Source: DAHUYF01 sp963789275 (GTDB lineage Bacteria; Pseudomonadota; Alphaproteobacteria; ATCC43930; CGMCC-115725). From it: 64,000 nt of DNA. The translations under genes were made by a program, and so were the position numbers. The DNA lies in assembly GCA_963789275.1 (NCBI GenBank), contig CAWBKF010000018.1, forward strand, positions 268,760-332,759. Reading direction: 5' to 3'. Of the stretch, positions 1-9,411 are shown piece by piece; the first letter of the stretch is position 1, and each line of letters opens with the position of its first letter. A model generated the notes under the pieces. The model saw only the letters and a program-made list of their open reading frames with translations, ran no database searches and was not told the origin of the DNA.

Positions 1-239
1 CCGGTCTCGCGGCTGATTTCCCGAGCCGGCGCGCAACGGTTCTCGCCTGGAACAACAGCGCGCTTTTCGTCGGCATTTCGCTGGGATCGCTGGTTGGCGG
101 CGCCGCCATCGCCGCTGCGGGATTCGCGGCCGACGTCGCGCTCTGCGCCGCGATCGCGCTGGCGGGCGGCGTCGTCACCTGGATGGCGGTGCCCGATCCG
201 GTGCGGCGGCCGGTGGCGGGGACAGGGCGCGGCGAGTGA
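1..239 (+). CDS. MFS transporter, C-terminal end (partial)
   Basis: Only the 3' end is inside the window. Reading from base 3 gives about 78 residues to the TGA at 237-239. The fragment begins with a cytoplasmic-loop-like piece (DFPSRRATVLAWNNSALF) followed by two hydrophobic segments and a short basic tail (VPDPVRRP). That matches the last two helices of an AraJ/drug-efflux-type major facilitator permease. No substrate can be inferred. It converges with the two-component gene downstream. Confidence 0.55.
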   Translation, partial: GLAADFPSRRATVLAWNNSALFVGISLGSLVGGAAIAAAGFAADVALCAAIALAGGVVTWMAVPDPVRRPVAGTGRGE

Positions 240-258
240 CCAGGGCGTCTGGCTCGCG

Positions 259-774
259 CTACTCGTTCATCGCATGCGGCAACGGACCCCCCGCTTTCGC
301 GTCGGCTTCGCTTCCGCCGAGCGCGCGGTTGATCTTCGCGATGAGGTCCGGAATATCGAAGGGCTTCTTGAGAAATTGCGCGTTCACCAGGGATAAGTCG
401 CGAGCGGTGACGTTGGCCGCGCCGGTGATCAATATGACGGGCAGGCCCGGCGCAATCCGGCGCGCCCGCATGATCAGCTCCGGACCGGTCATCGACGGCA
501 TCGCGAGATCGGTGATCAGCAGATCGATCTTGCCCTCTTTCTCGAGCAGCCTCAGCGCGGTTTCGCCGTCCTCCGCCTCCGCGACGACGTAGCCGATATC
601 GCGCAGCAGCGACGCAACAAACGCGCGGACTTCGGGATCGTCATCGACGACGAGCAGCGTCGAGTCAAGCGAATGCGACACGTCGGCGACGTCGTCATCG
701 ACGGGCCGCCTCTCGGCGAGCAGCAGCAGATTCCGCCGTTGCGCGCGGGAAGAACATGCTGACCGTCGTGCCAT
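259..774 (-). CDS. Response-regulator receiver domain, probably the C-terminal part of the upstream hybrid kinase
   Basis: The frame encodes a CheY-like receiver: acidic pocket in LLVVDDDPEVRAF, phospho-acceptor Asp in LLITDLAMPSMTGPEL, conserved Thr in ILITGAA and Lys in FLKKPFD. The first ~25 residues overlap the kinase in another frame and look like noise. A GTG at the VSHSLDST segment could start a free-standing receiver, but no good ribosome-binding site precedes it. Kinase C-termini of this class usually run straight into such a receiver, so a single missing base near 745-752 (a cgcgcg run) probably split one hybrid histidine kinase. The alternative is a separate overlapping receiver protein. 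Confidence 0.75.
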   Translation of the reverse strand: MARRSACSSRAQRRNLLLLAERRPVDDDVADVSHSLDSTLLVVDDDPEVRAFVASLLRDIGYVVAEAEDGETALRLLEKEGKIDLLITDLAMPSMTGPELIMRARRIAPGLPVILITGAANVTARDLSLVNAQFLKKPFDIPDLIAKINRALGGSEADAKAGGPLPHAMNE

Positions 775-2734
775 GTTCGAGGCGGGTATCGATGCTCACG
801 GAGCCGCCGCACCGCCTGACCAGGCCATAGACCATGCTCAGTCCGAGCCCGGTGCCTTTGCCAAGGCCTTTGGTCGTGAAAAAGGGCTCGAACACCTTGG
901 TGCGGACCTCCTCGGTCATGCCGGTCCCGGTATCAGCGACCGCGACCATGACGCAATCGCCCGTCAAATCCATCGGCAGGCGCGGATCGCCGGCCGGAAT
1001 ATTGGCGGTCCTGATGGTCAAGGTGCCGCCGCTCGGCATCGCGTCACGCGCGTTGATCGCCAGGTTCAGCACCGCGAGCTCGAGCTGGCTGCCCTCTCCC
1101 ATGGCCCGCCATAATCCGCTCCCGAGTTTCATTTCGGTGCGGATGATCGAGGTGATCGAGCGTTTCAGAAGCTCTTGCGCGTTCTCGATCGTGGCGTTGA
1201 CGTCCAGCGGATCCAATTGCAGGCGCTGCCGGCGCGAGAATGTCAGGAGATCGCCGACCAGCCTCGCGCCGCGCTTGCCCGCCCGCGTCGCGGTGTCGAG
1301 AACTTCGAGGACCCGCTTGTCCCGCACCCGACGACGGGCAATCTCGAGATTGCCGAGGATCGCGGTGAGCAGGTTGTTGAAGTCATGCGCGATGCCGCTG
1401 GTCAATTGCCCGATCGCCTCGATCTTTTGCGCGTGCAGCAGATCCGCCTGGATACGCTCGCGTTCCTTGATCTCGGCTTTGAGCTGCTGGTTGGTCTGGG
1501 CGAGCTCGGTCGTGCGCAGCGCCACGCGATCTTCGAGCGACGCATTCACCTGCCGCAACTTCTCTTCGGCCTGCATCTGCGCCTTGGCATCCGCCGCCAG
1601 CGCCTGGGCCATGTCGTTGAAAGCGATGCTCAGGCGGCTGATCTCGGTGCCGGATTCCTGTACCGGAACCCGGGCGTCATAGTTTCCCTTGCTCCACTTG
1701 TTGGCGCCTTCGAGCAGGGCATCAATAGGACGCCGGATGAAAATGCGCCCGCCATACCAGGCTGCGAAGATCGCCAGCAGGAAGCCGAGAAGGATCAATC
1801 CGACGCCGCGCAGTGTGGCGTTGTCGATCGGCGTGAACGCCTCCGCTTTCGACTGGCCGGCGCTGAGGAAGAAGTCATAGGGCGGGAGCTGGGCGGGCAG
1901 ATAGCCGAAAATTCGCGTTATGCCGTCAACCCCGACGGCTTCCTCCCATCCCGTCGTGCGCCCGTCCATGATCGCTTCATGGGTCTGGCGCATGTTCTTG
2001 CCGACCAGTTGCTCCGGATGCGGCAGCCGCGCGATGATGTTGCCCTCGCGATCGGCGATCAGGATCGACTGGCCCGCGGTCAGTTTCCGGTCCCGGAGGT
2101 GTTCGGAAAGCCAGTCGAGATCGAGCGCGGCAAACACGACCCCCGCCGAGCGTCCCTGATCGTCATAAAAGCGATGAGCGAATTGAATCGATTTCTGGCC
2201 GGTCCCGGGATCGACCCAGTAATTGCCGACGGCAACTTCGGAATCGCCCTTCAGCGCCATGGCGCGTGCGAAAAATGCTTGATCTGCGACTGACGCATGG
2301 GGTTTCGGCGCGCTCGAGCAGAAGATGTTGCCCTGGACATCCGTGGCGCCAATCAGATTGTAGCTCACGTAGCTCTGCTTCAGACTGGCGAAGAGGACGC
2401 TGCAGGCGCCGGCATCGCGCTGCTGGACCACGGGCAATTGACCAAGCGCCAGAAGCAGCTGGCGGGCGCCTTCGCGCAGCTCGCCCATCTCGTGGCCGAA
2501 TTGCGAGGTGATCTGCACGACTTCGTGCCGCATTTCGTCTTCGCGCACTTTTCTCAGATCGTATTCGTTGTAGGCCTGGATGCCGAGCGCCGGCAGGACG
2601 GCGATGAACGCCAGCAGAAACATGCGAAGGGTCAGTGTCATCCGTCGCAAGGGCGCGACGAATCTGGCGATCGCGCCGCGCTTCGGCGCAACCTTGCTTG
2701 CATTCGGAACCTCGCCGACGGCCTGCACTTCCAT
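695..2734 (-). CDS. Membrane sensor histidine kinase (dCACHE-HAMP-HisKA-HATPase)
   Basis: The order of parts is: N-terminal transmembrane helix (LRMFLLAFIAVLPALGIQAY), a periplasmic cache-type sensor of about 250 residues, a second helix (VGLILLGFLLAIFAAWYGG), HAMP, coiled coil, HisKA with the phospho-acceptor His in GIAHDFNNLL, and an HATPase with N box (NLAINARDAM), G1 (DTGTGM) and G2 (GTGLGLSMVYG). It autophosphorylates on an extracellular signal of unknown nature. I chose the ATG at 2734 over an in-frame TTG at 2779. The frame ends in an arginine/alanine-rich tail that overlaps the receiver frame, so the natural product is likely a hybrid kinase reaching 259. The divergent CheY-like gene at 3014 is a possible partner, and the AT-rich gap between them probably holds both promoters. 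Confidence 0.85.
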   Translation of the reverse strand: MEVQAVGEVPNASKVAPKRGAIARFVAPLRRMTLTLRMFLLAFIAVLPALGIQAYNEYDLRKVREDEMRHEVVQITSQFGHEMGELREGARQLLLALGQLPVVQQRDAGACSVLFASLKQSYVSYNLIGATDVQGNIFCSSAPKPHASVADQAFFARAMALKGDSEVAVGNYWVDPGTGQKSIQFAHRFYDDQGRSAGVVFAALDLDWLSEHLRDRKLTAGQSILIADREGNIIARLPHPEQLVGKNMRQTHEAIMDGRTTGWEEAVGVDGITRIFGYLPAQLPPYDFFLSAGQSKAEAFTPIDNATLRGVGLILLGFLLAIFAAWYGGRIFIRRPIDALLEGANKWSKGNYDARVPVQESGTEISRLSIAFNDMAQALAADAKAQMQAEEKLRQVNASLEDRVALRTTELAQTNQQLKAEIKERERIQADLLHAQKIEAIGQLTSGIAHDFNNLLTAILGNLEIARRRVRDKRVLEVLDTATRAGKRGARLVGDLLTFSRRQRLQLDPLDVNATIENAQELLKRSITSIIRTEMKLGSGLWRAMGEGSQLELAVLNLAINARDAMPSGGTLTIRTANIPAGDPRLPMDLTGDCVMVAVADTGTGMTEEVRTKVFEPFFTTKGLGKGTGLGLSMVYGLVRRCGGSVSIDTRLEHGTTVSMFFPRATAESAAARREAARR

Positions 2735-3013
2735 GATCCGTTCGTCATCGACCTCCACGCATGGATTATCAACGATCAAGTGATCTTATCTATTAATAAC
2801 ACTTTATGATGTGGGACGACTGCGGCTATTCCTGGCATTATGACGGAAGGACCATGCAATTTTGTGAAGAACGCGGTAACGCGGGGTTAATTATTCCGGG
2901 CCTCAAATCCGCCGGCGGGGCGAGTATAATAATACAGCCCGAGTCGGAGACAATGGCTGCAATCGCCGGTCGGGTAAGCGTATCCTGCCTCAACGGTGGG
3001 TGAAGGGCTCTTA

Positions 3014-3436
3014 ATGACGAAAATTCTTATCATTGAGGATGATCCCGAAGTTCGTCAGACCCTCGTCTACCTTCTGGAGGATGAGGGATACGAGGTTGTC
3101 GTCGCCGAAGACGGCGCCAAGGGGGTCAAGAAGTTCGCCAGCGACCAGCCGGATTTGGTGATCACCGACGTCTTCATGCCCAACCAGGAGGGCTTCCAGA
3201 CGATCCGCGAGATTCTGACGCTGAAGCCGGAAGCCAAGATCATCGCGGCCTCCGCCGGTTTCAGCTCAACCTCCTCCGACAGCGACGACAAGAGAGATTT
3301 CTATTTGCGGATGGCGCAACAATTGGGGGCAGCCGAAGTCATTCCGAAGCCGTTCGAAATCGACGACCTTGTCCGGCGCGTGAAGAGCTGCCTGGAAAGT
3401 GGTCCGCGGAACGGTTCGCGGTTCACGCGCCGATGA
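3014..3436 (+). CDS. Single-domain response regulator (CheY-like)
   Basis: A 140-residue receiver with no output domain. The acidic pair is at residues 9-10 (IIEDDPEVR), the predicted phospho-acceptor is Asp52 (LVITDVFMP), and the conserved Lys lies in VIPKPFE. The ATG at 3014 follows a GAAGGG ribosome-binding site; an in-frame start at 2996 lacks one. A roughly 14-residue Ser/Asp-rich loop (GFSSTSSDSDDKRDFY) after beta-4 is longer than in CheY itself. Placed divergently from the kinase at 695-2734, it may receive phosphate from it, but the pairing is inferred only from proximity. Confidence 0.88.
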   Translation: MTKILIIEDDPEVRQTLVYLLEDEGYEVVVAEDGAKGVKKFASDQPDLVITDVFMPNQEGFQTIREILTLKPEAKIIAASAGFSSTSSDSDDKRDFYLRMAQQLGAAEVIPKPFEIDDLVRRVKSCLESGPRNGSRFTRR

Positions 3437-3808
3437 ACCGCCGGCGCCTCCCGGCGCGATCGCCGCGGTGCGGCCTCAAATAATCAAATTCCGGTCCATC
3501 TCCCGACATACCCCTTCCGCGGCAGGGCTATCGCAAGCGGGCATAGAAGGTTGACCACGGAGGTCGAGCCGCGAAGCGGATCGACGAGGGCGGGGAGAAA
3601 AAACTGCGTTGGGCGCGCGAAGCGCGCCATTCTTCGCTTCTCCGTGACCTCCGCGCCTCCCTGGTCAATCCTTCTCACCGCCGGCCGGACGGGACATGCA
3701 ATCGCCCTGCCTTCCGCGGGGAATCCTCGCCGACCGCTTACTGGCGACAAGAAATCGGTACTGGCCGCGCGGCACTTCCGCGACCGCCCATGGCCGCTAA
3801 GAGCCGCC
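3437..3808. other. Intergenic region with a palindromic repeat copy
   Basis: These 372 bases separate the response regulator from the acyl-CoA dehydrogenase. The middle is a copy of the inverted-repeat element described at 3521-3677. The acyl-CoA dehydrogenase frame stays open upstream of its likely start, but that stretch has no family similarity and covers the repeat. I see no convincing separate gene. Confidence 0.5.
3521..3677. repeat. Dispersed inverted-repeat element, copy 1
   Basis: It begins with GGCAGGGCTATCGCA and has a left arm containing GACCACGGAGG and a right arm GACCTCCGCGCCTCCCTGGTC. The centre holds the inner palindrome GGCGCGCGAAGCGCGCC and CTTCGCTTCTCCGTGACCTC. Nearly the same order of blocks occurs at 10720-10850, where the arms are a better inverted match. 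The element is non-coding and probably forms a long hairpin. Confidence 0.75.
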
Positions 3809-4933
3809 ATGGATCCCGAGGGAAACGGCGCGGCGACAATGGCGGATTTCGCCCTGCGCCATGTGGCGCCGCGGCGTGCGGCGCTGGCGCGGCCGGGGCC
3901 GTTTCCCGGCGACCTCTGGGCGGCGCTGGGGGCGGCCGGGCTGTTCGGCATCGCCGCGCCGGAGCGGTTCGGCGGCCGCGGCGGCAGCTATCTCGATCTC
4001 GCGCTCGCCGGCGCGGCGCTGGTGCGCGGCGGCGGCAATCTCGGCCTCGCCAGCGCCTGGCTCGGCCATTGCCTCACCGCCCGCTTCTTCCTCCAGCGCT
4101 TCGCCAGCCCGGCGCAGCAGGCGCGCTGGCTGCCGCTCATCGCGCGCGGCGAAGCCACGCTCGCCATCGCCATCTCCGAGCCCGGCGCCGGCGCCCATCC
4201 CAAGCATCTCGCCAGCACCGCGCGGCGCGAGGGCGATGCTTGGCGGCTCGCCGGCGAGAAGGCCTATGTCACCAACGGGCCGATCGCCGCCGCTTTCATC
4301 GTGCTGGCAGTGAGCGACGTCGAAGCCGGGCGCAAGCGCTTCTCGGCCTTCCTGGTGCCACGCGACACCCCCGGCCTGACGCTGGTGCCGGGGCCGGAAG
4401 TGGATTTCCTGCGTCCCGCGCCGCATTGCGGGCTGCTTCTTGCCGAATGCGCCGTGCCGCAGGCCGCGCTGATCGGCATCGCGGGCGGCGCCTTCGAGAC
4501 CATGTCGATCCCGTTCCGAGCCGTCGAGGATGCGGTATCCGCCGGCCAGCTCGCCGGCGCGCTGCATCACCTCCTCGACCATGCCGCGGCGCTGGCGCCG
4601 CCAAGCTCGGCGCGCGCGGCGGCCGCCGAGCTTGGCGCGCTCGCCGGACTTGTCGCCGCGCTCGACGCGCTGGCGCTCGCCCTGGCGCAGGCGCTCGATG
4701 ACGCAGCCGAGGATGCGCCGGAACAGCAGGCCCGACTGGTGGGCGCGCGCGTGCTGACGCAGCTTCTGCTCGAGCGGCTGCAGGCGCTGGCCGCGCGCCT
4801 CGACTTCGTCTGGAGCGCGGCGGAAGCGGCGCTGCTGCGCGACCTCGGGAAATCCCTCGATATCGCCAAAGACCCCCGCCTCACCCAGCAGACCCGGCTC
4901 GGCCTCGCCCTTTTGGACCAAACGCCCTCATGA
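3809..4933 (+). CDS. Acyl-CoA dehydrogenase family protein
   Basis: About 374 residues with an acyl-CoA dehydrogenase fold: an N-terminal helical part (GLFGIAAPERFGGRGG, cf. the family's 'PEEYGG' region), a middle beta domain with the flavin/substrate signature AIAISEPGAGAHPKHL and GEKAYVTNGPIA, and a C-terminal helical domain rich in Ala and Leu. The usual C-terminal 'QxxGGxG' loop is not recognisable, so catalytic competence is uncertain. ATG 3809 is the likely start and ATG 3839 is an alternative. The stop overlaps the start of the MoxR gene (ATGA), so it is translationally coupled to the ATPase/VWA pair, which is unusual for a fatty-acid oxidation enzyme. Confidence 0.75.
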   Translation: MDPEGNGAATMADFALRHVAPRRAALARPGPFPGDLWAALGAAGLFGIAAPERFGGRGGSYLDLALAGAALVRGGGNLGLASAWLGHCLTARFFLQRFASPAQQARWLPLIARGEATLAIAISEPGAGAHPKHLASTARREGDAWRLAGEKAYVTNGPIAAAFIVLAVSDVEAGRKRFSAFLVPRDTPGLTLVPGPEVDFLRPAPHCGLLLAECAVPQAALIGIAGGAFETMSIPFRAVEDAVSAGQLAGALHHLLDHAAALAPPSSARAAAAELGALAGLVAALDALALALAQALDDAAEDAPEQQARLVGARVLTQLLLERLQALAARLDFVWSAAEAALLRDLGKSLDIAKDPRLTQQTRLGLALLDQTPS

Positions 4934-5886
4934 ACGACCTCGATCATTCGACCCGCGCCGCGATCGACGCGGTGATCGCCGGGCTGGCTGGCGCCGGCTA
5001 TATCTGCAGCCGCCAGATCGCCACCGCCGTGTTCCTGGCGCAGCACCTGCAGAAGCCGATCCTGGTGGAGGGTCCGGCCGGCGTCGGCAAGACCGAGTTG
5101 GCCAAGGCGAGCGCCGCCTTTCTGGGATTGCCGCTCATCCGCATGCAATGCTATGAGGGGCTCGACGAAGCCAAGGCGCTCTACGAGTGGAAATACGCCA
5201 AGCAGCTGCTCTACACCCAGATCCTGAAAGACAAGCTCGGCGAGGAGCTGAGCGGCGTCAAGAGCCTCAGCGCCGCGATCAAGAAGCTGCACGGCGCCGG
5301 CGATATCTTCTTCTCCGAGCAGTTCCTCGAGCCGCGGCCGCTGCTGCGCGCGCTGCAGCAGCCCGCCGGCGCGGTGCTGCTGGTCGACGAGGTCGACAAA
5401 TCCGATCAGGAGTTCGAGGCCTTCCTGCTCGAGATCCTGTCGGACTATCAGGTGACGGTGCCGGAGATCGGCACCATCCGCGCCGCGGTGCCGCCTTTCG
5501 TCGTGCTCACCTCCAACAACGCGCGCGATCTCGGCGACGCGCTGAAGCGGCGGTGTCTGCACCTCCATATCGGCTTCCCCGAGCCCAGGCTCGAGGAGCG
5601 CATCATCGCGATCAAGGTGCCCGGCGTCTCCGAGACGCTGCGCCGCCAGATCGTGGCGCTGATCCAGCTGCTGCGCGGCGAGGATCTGCGCAAGCTGCCC
5701 TCGGTGAGCGAGACCATCGACTGGGCGCGCGTGCTGCTGCTGCTGCATGCCGAGCATCTCGACGCCGAGATGGTGCGCGACACGCTCAACGTGCTGCTCA
5801 AATTCGAAGGTGATGTGAAGGCGGTGGAGAACAAGCTCGCGGCCTTCACCTACCAGGCGCGGCGCGACAGCGGCGAGCTGGTGTGA
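4930..5886 (+). CDS. MoxR-family AAA+ ATPase
   Basis: A 318-residue AAA+ protein of the MoxR/CoxD class. Walker A is GPAGVGKTEL (about residues 49-58), Walker B is VLLVDEVDK, sensor 1 is VLTSNNARDL, and the arginine-finger region is LKRRCLHLHIGFPEP. Such ATPases act with a VWA-domain partner as chaperones that activate or insert cofactors into enzymes, for example CoxD/CoxE with molybdenum hydroxylases. The gene overlaps the stop of the acyl-CoA dehydrogenase by ATGA and the start of the VWA gene by GTGA, which makes a tight three-gene operon. Confidence 0.92.
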   Translation: MNDLDHSTRAAIDAVIAGLAGAGYICSRQIATAVFLAQHLQKPILVEGPAGVGKTELAKASAAFLGLPLIRMQCYEGLDEAKALYEWKYAKQLLYTQILKDKLGEELSGVKSLSAAIKKLHGAGDIFFSEQFLEPRPLLRALQQPAGAVLLVDEVDKSDQEFEAFLLEILSDYQVTVPEIGTIRAAVPPFVVLTSNNARDLGDALKRRCLHLHIGFPEPRLEERIIAIKVPGVSETLRRQIVALIQLLRGEDLRKLPSVSETIDWARVLLLLHAEHLDAEMVRDTLNVLLKFEGDVKAVENKLAAFTYQARRDSGELV

Positions 5887-7253
5887 GCGCGGCAAGCACG
5901 ATCGCGCCGACGAAATCGGCCGCCTTTGCGGCGCCGCTGTTGCGCTTTCTCCAGGCGCTGCGCGACAGCGGCGTGCGCGTCTCGGTGGCGGAGAGCATCG
6001 ACGCCTTCGCCACCGTGGCGGTCACCGGCTTTGCCGAGCGCGCGACGGTGAAGGACGCCTTGGGGCTGGTGCTGGCCAAGACCGAGGCCGAGAAAGCGGC
6101 CTTTGCCGAATGCTTCGAGCTCTTCTTCACCCGCGACGCGCTGCCGGCGCTTTCCGCCGATAGCGAGCCGCCGCCCGCCGGCGATCGCGGCGAGGACGGC
6201 TCGGCGCTGGGGCGGATGCTGCTCGACGGCGACGGCACGGCGCTCGCCGCGGCGATGGAGGCGGCGGCCAACGGCGTCGGCATCTCCGAGATCAGCTTCT
6301 TCACCCAGGCCAACATCTATGGCCGGCGCATCCTCAACGAGATGGGACTCGAGGCGCTCGATCGCGAGATCGAAGCGCTGCGCCGGCAGGCGGCGCCGGA
6401 CGCGGCAATGCGCGCCGACCGGCTCGAGGCGCAGCGCCGGCGTCTCGGCGAGGGCGTGCGCGACTTCGTCCGCCGCCAGCTTGCGATCTATGCCACCGGC
6501 AGGACCAGGGCGATGCGCGAGGAGTTCCTCACCGCCGCCAAGCTGACCCAGCTCGACCGCAGCGACTTCCAGCGCATGCATGTGCTGGTGCGCAGCCTGG
6601 CGAAGCGCCTGGCCTCGCGGCACGCCCGAATCCGCCGGCGGGCGCGGCGCGGGCAGCTCGATCTGCGCCGCACGCTGCGCCAGAACATGGCGACCGACGG
6701 CATGCTGTTCCGCACCTCGTGGAAGCGGCAGAAGATCGAGCGGCCCAAGGTGATGGCGCTCTGCGACGTCAGCGGGTCCGTGGCCGCGGTGGCGCGCTTC
6801 CTGCTGTTGTTTCTCTACAGCATGCACGAGGTGATGGGGGGATTGCGCGCCTTCGCCTTCTCCAACCGCCTGGTCGAGGTCAGCGAGCTGCTCGAGCGCC
6901 ACGACATCGAGCCGGCGATCGCCGCCATCCTGCGCGAGGTGGGCTTCGGCTCCAGCGATTACGGCCGCTCGTTCGAGGATTTCGAGCGCGGCTGGCTTCC
7001 CCTCCTCGACCGCCAGACCTGCGTCATCATCCTGGGCGACGGCCGCGGCAACTACGCCAACCCGCGCACCGACATCCTCGAGGCGATCCAGAAGCGCTGC
7101 AAGCGCGTGATCTGGCTCAACCCCGAGCCGCTGTCGCTCTGGGGCTCCGGCGACAGCGACATGCTGCGCTACCGCCCCTTCTGCCATTACGCCGGCGTCT
7201 GCAACAGCCTGCGCCATCTCGAGCGCGCCATGACGGATTTATTGGAGAGCTAG
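5883..7253 (+). CDS. VWA domain protein, CoxE-like (MoxR partner)
   Basis: A 456-residue protein starting at GTG 5883, which overlaps the MoxR stop. The N-terminal two-thirds is helical and charged. The C-terminal part is a von Willebrand factor A domain with the metal-ion site motif DVSGSVAAVARF, followed by the beta strand GLRAFAFSNRLVEVSELL and a later segment CVIILGDGRGNYANP typical of CoxE-like proteins. It is expected to bind the MoxR ATPase and recruit a client. No molybdenum hydroxylase or CO dehydrogenase gene is present nearby, so the coupled acyl-CoA dehydrogenase is the only visible candidate client. Confidence 0.88.
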   Translation: MSAASTIAPTKSAAFAAPLLRFLQALRDSGVRVSVAESIDAFATVAVTGFAERATVKDALGLVLAKTEAEKAAFAECFELFFTRDALPALSADSEPPPAGDRGEDGSALGRMLLDGDGTALAAAMEAAANGVGISEISFFTQANIYGRRILNEMGLEALDREIEALRRQAAPDAAMRADRLEAQRRRLGEGVRDFVRRQLAIYATGRTRAMREEFLTAAKLTQLDRSDFQRMHVLVRSLAKRLASRHARIRRRARRGQLDLRRTLRQNMATDGMLFRTSWKRQKIERPKVMALCDVSGSVAAVARFLLLFLYSMHEVMGGLRAFAFSNRLVEVSELLERHDIEPAIAAILREVGFGSSDYGRSFEDFERGWLPLLDRQTCVIILGDGRGNYANPRTDILEAIQKRCKRVIWLNPEPLSLWGSGDSDMLRYRPFCHYAGVCNSLRHLERAMTDLLES

Positions 7254-7281
7254 CTGCGCAACCTCAATAGGTAGTCCCCAG

Positions 7282-8630
7282 TTAGTCGCCAGCCGCTGCC
7301 GGCACCGGCTCGGCCTCCAGCACACGCTGGCGGCGGCCGAGCCAGAGCCCGTTAGCGAGCCAGCAGCGCGGCAAAGCCGATGGCGACCAGCGCCGCGCCG
7401 CGCGAGCCGAACCCGCCCAGCAGCACCACCGACCAGGCACCGACCTGATCGCCCAGGCGGTAGACCACGGTGTCGATGAAGCCTTTGCTCTTGTAGCGGT
7501 CCTCGCGCGGGAGAACCGTGAACAGCACCTCGCGGGTCGGCCGCGCGATCGCGTAATCGCCGGCGCGCCGCAGCACCTGGAACACCGCGATCACGCCCAG
7601 CGTCGGCGCCAGCGCCAGCGTGCCGAAGCCGATCATGGTCAAGGCCGGCAGGATCGCCAGCGAGAGCGAGACGCCGAGCAGCAGGATGATGCGGCCGGTG
7701 AGGAACAGCTGAACGGCCAGCGTCAGCATGTTGACGCTGAGATCGATGGTCGCGAAGAACTGGGTCTGCGCGCCGCGATCGGCAAAGCTGTGGCTGACGA
7801 TCGCCGCCTGCTGGAAATAGAGAAACGTCGAGGTGATGGCGTAGAGCAGCAGGAATCCCCCGACATTGAGCAGGTACGGCGAACCCAGCACGTGGCCGAT
7901 GCCGGCGATGATGCTGCCGCCGACCGGCCGCTCGGCCGCCTTCTCGCGGGGGTCCGCTTGCGGATGCCGGTGGAGCGCCGGCGAGAGCCTGCGCGAGCCG
8001 TCCCACCGCGAACACCGCCACCTCCAGCAGCAGCGCCGCGCCGATCAGCAGCGGCGTGGGCGAGACGTAGCGCGCGAGGCTCGCGGTGATGGCGGCGCCG
8101 ACGATGGCGCCCATCGTCGCCCCGGCGGCGACGAAGCCGAACAGCCGCTTGCCCTGCTCGGGGCTGAAGAGATCGACATTGAGCTGCCAGAACACCGAGA
8201 CGACGAAGAGGTTGTAGACCGAGATCCAGATGAAGAAGATGCGGCCGACCCAGACCGTCTGCCCCGGTCCCGCCAGCCACAGCGCCGCCGCGAACAGCAG
8301 GATGTTGGCGGCGAAGAAACGATAGGTGAGCGGCACGAAGCGGCTGCGCGGCAGCTTCTTGACGAGATACGAGAAGGGCAGGTTCAGCAGGATCATGCTG
8401 CCGAGCGTGCCGGCGAACAGCCAGGGCAGATTATTGACGCCGCCGGCGATCCCCATCTGGTCGCGGATCGGCCGCATGATGTAATAGGAAGACAGCACCG
8501 CGAAGATATAGAGCCAGCACCACAGCACCGCGCGCACCTCTTCGGGCCGCACCGCCACCACCCGCTGCAGCAGCCGAAAGGCAAAGGGATGCGCCGCCGC
8601 CGGCTCGGCGGAGGGATCGCGTTCAGTCAA
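7282..8630 (-). CDS. Npt1/Npt2-like major-facilitator transporter (frameshifted)
   Basis: Many hydrophobic helices. The N-terminal signature YYIMRPIRDQMGIAGG and the segment LNVDLFSPEQGKRLFG resemble bacterial relatives of the nucleotide (ATP/ADP) translocase superfamily. The frame breaks at a run of five G at 7948-7952; the second half continues as HVLGSPYLLNVGGFLLLYAI and further helices. A second break near 7353 restores the expected cytoplasmic end LWLGRRQRVLEAEPV, with the true stop at 7282. The start is probably TTG 8630 or one of the in-frame GTGs just downstream; no ATG is well placed. Substrate unknown. Two breaks point to assembly indels or a decaying gene. Confidence 0.7.
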
Positions 8631-8649
8631 ATCCGGCCTGCGCGATCGG

Positions 8650-9411
8650 TCATGTCAATTTGGCGGCGATCTGCCGGATCTCGTCCGGCGTATGCTCGCC
8701 GCCCAGCGGCGTCCCCGGCACGAGATACTTGCCCATCGGCAGGCCGCCCACGAGCACCGGCTCGAATCCGACTTCCCGGATCAGGCTCGATGCCAGCGCG
8801 ATCGCCTGTGCGTCGTCGCCGGCGATCGGAATGCCCAGCGGCGTGCCCGGGCGATGGGCGTCCTGGACCAGCGTGCCGGAGCCGATGGCATTGAACGCGC
8901 GCACCAGACGGGCGCCGGGCAGCAATTTCGCGCTGGCGAGGCCGGCGCCGCCCTGCTCGGCGACCCATTTGACGATGTCCTCGCCGTCGCGCCGCGCGAT
9001 CGGATTGGAGACGTCGAAGACCAGCGGCTTGGCGGCAAGCGCCTTGCCGTAATCGCGGCCGATCTGCTCGAGCGCGGTATAGGGCACGACGACGAGCACG
9101 ACATCGCCGAAGGCGACCGCCTGCTCGACCGTTCCCGCCTGCGCCGTCGGACCGGCAGCGGCGACCAGCTCCTTCAACTCCTCGGGATGGCGCGACGAGA
9201 ACATCACCTTGTGGCCTTGCTTGGCGTAGAGCGTGCCGAGCGCGCCGCCTTCGCGGCCGGCGCCGATCGTGGCAATTTTCAGCGACGCGACATCGGCGCC
9301 TTGCGCCGCGGCGACCCCCGGCCGGCCCGCAAGGATACCGGCGGCCATGCCGGCCGATCCGAGCTTCAGAAACGCGCGGCGATCGAGTCCGGATGCTGGA
9401 TCATGCGCCAT
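8650..9411 (-). CDS. Tat-exported F420/NADP-type oxidoreductase (NpdG-like)
   Basis: 253 residues. The N-terminus has a twin-arginine signal (LDRRAFLKLGSAGMAAGIL) ending near AAAQGA. After it comes a Rossmann fold with the dinucleotide motif IATIGAGREGGALG and the segment FSSRHPEEL, typical of the NADPH-dependent F420 reductase / coenzyme F420-dependent oxidoreductase family, then VFDVSNPIARRDG and VRAFNAIGSGTL. A Tat signal implies folding with cofactor in the cytoplasm before export. Most family members are cytoplasmic, so the export signal is noteworthy. Whether it uses F420 or another substrate cannot be told. Confidence 0.8.
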   Translation of the reverse strand: MAHDPASGLDRRAFLKLGSAGMAAGILAGRPGVAAAQGADVASLKIATIGAGREGGALGTLYAKQGHKVMFSSRHPEELKELVAAAGPTAQAGTVEQAVAFGDVVLVVVPYTALEQIGRDYGKALAAKPLVFDVSNPIARRDGEDIVKWVAEQGGAGLASAKLLPGARLVRAFNAIGSGTLVQDAHRPGTPLGIPIAGDDAQAIALASSLIREVGFEPVLVGGLPMGKYLVPGTPLGGEHTPDEIRQIAAKLT

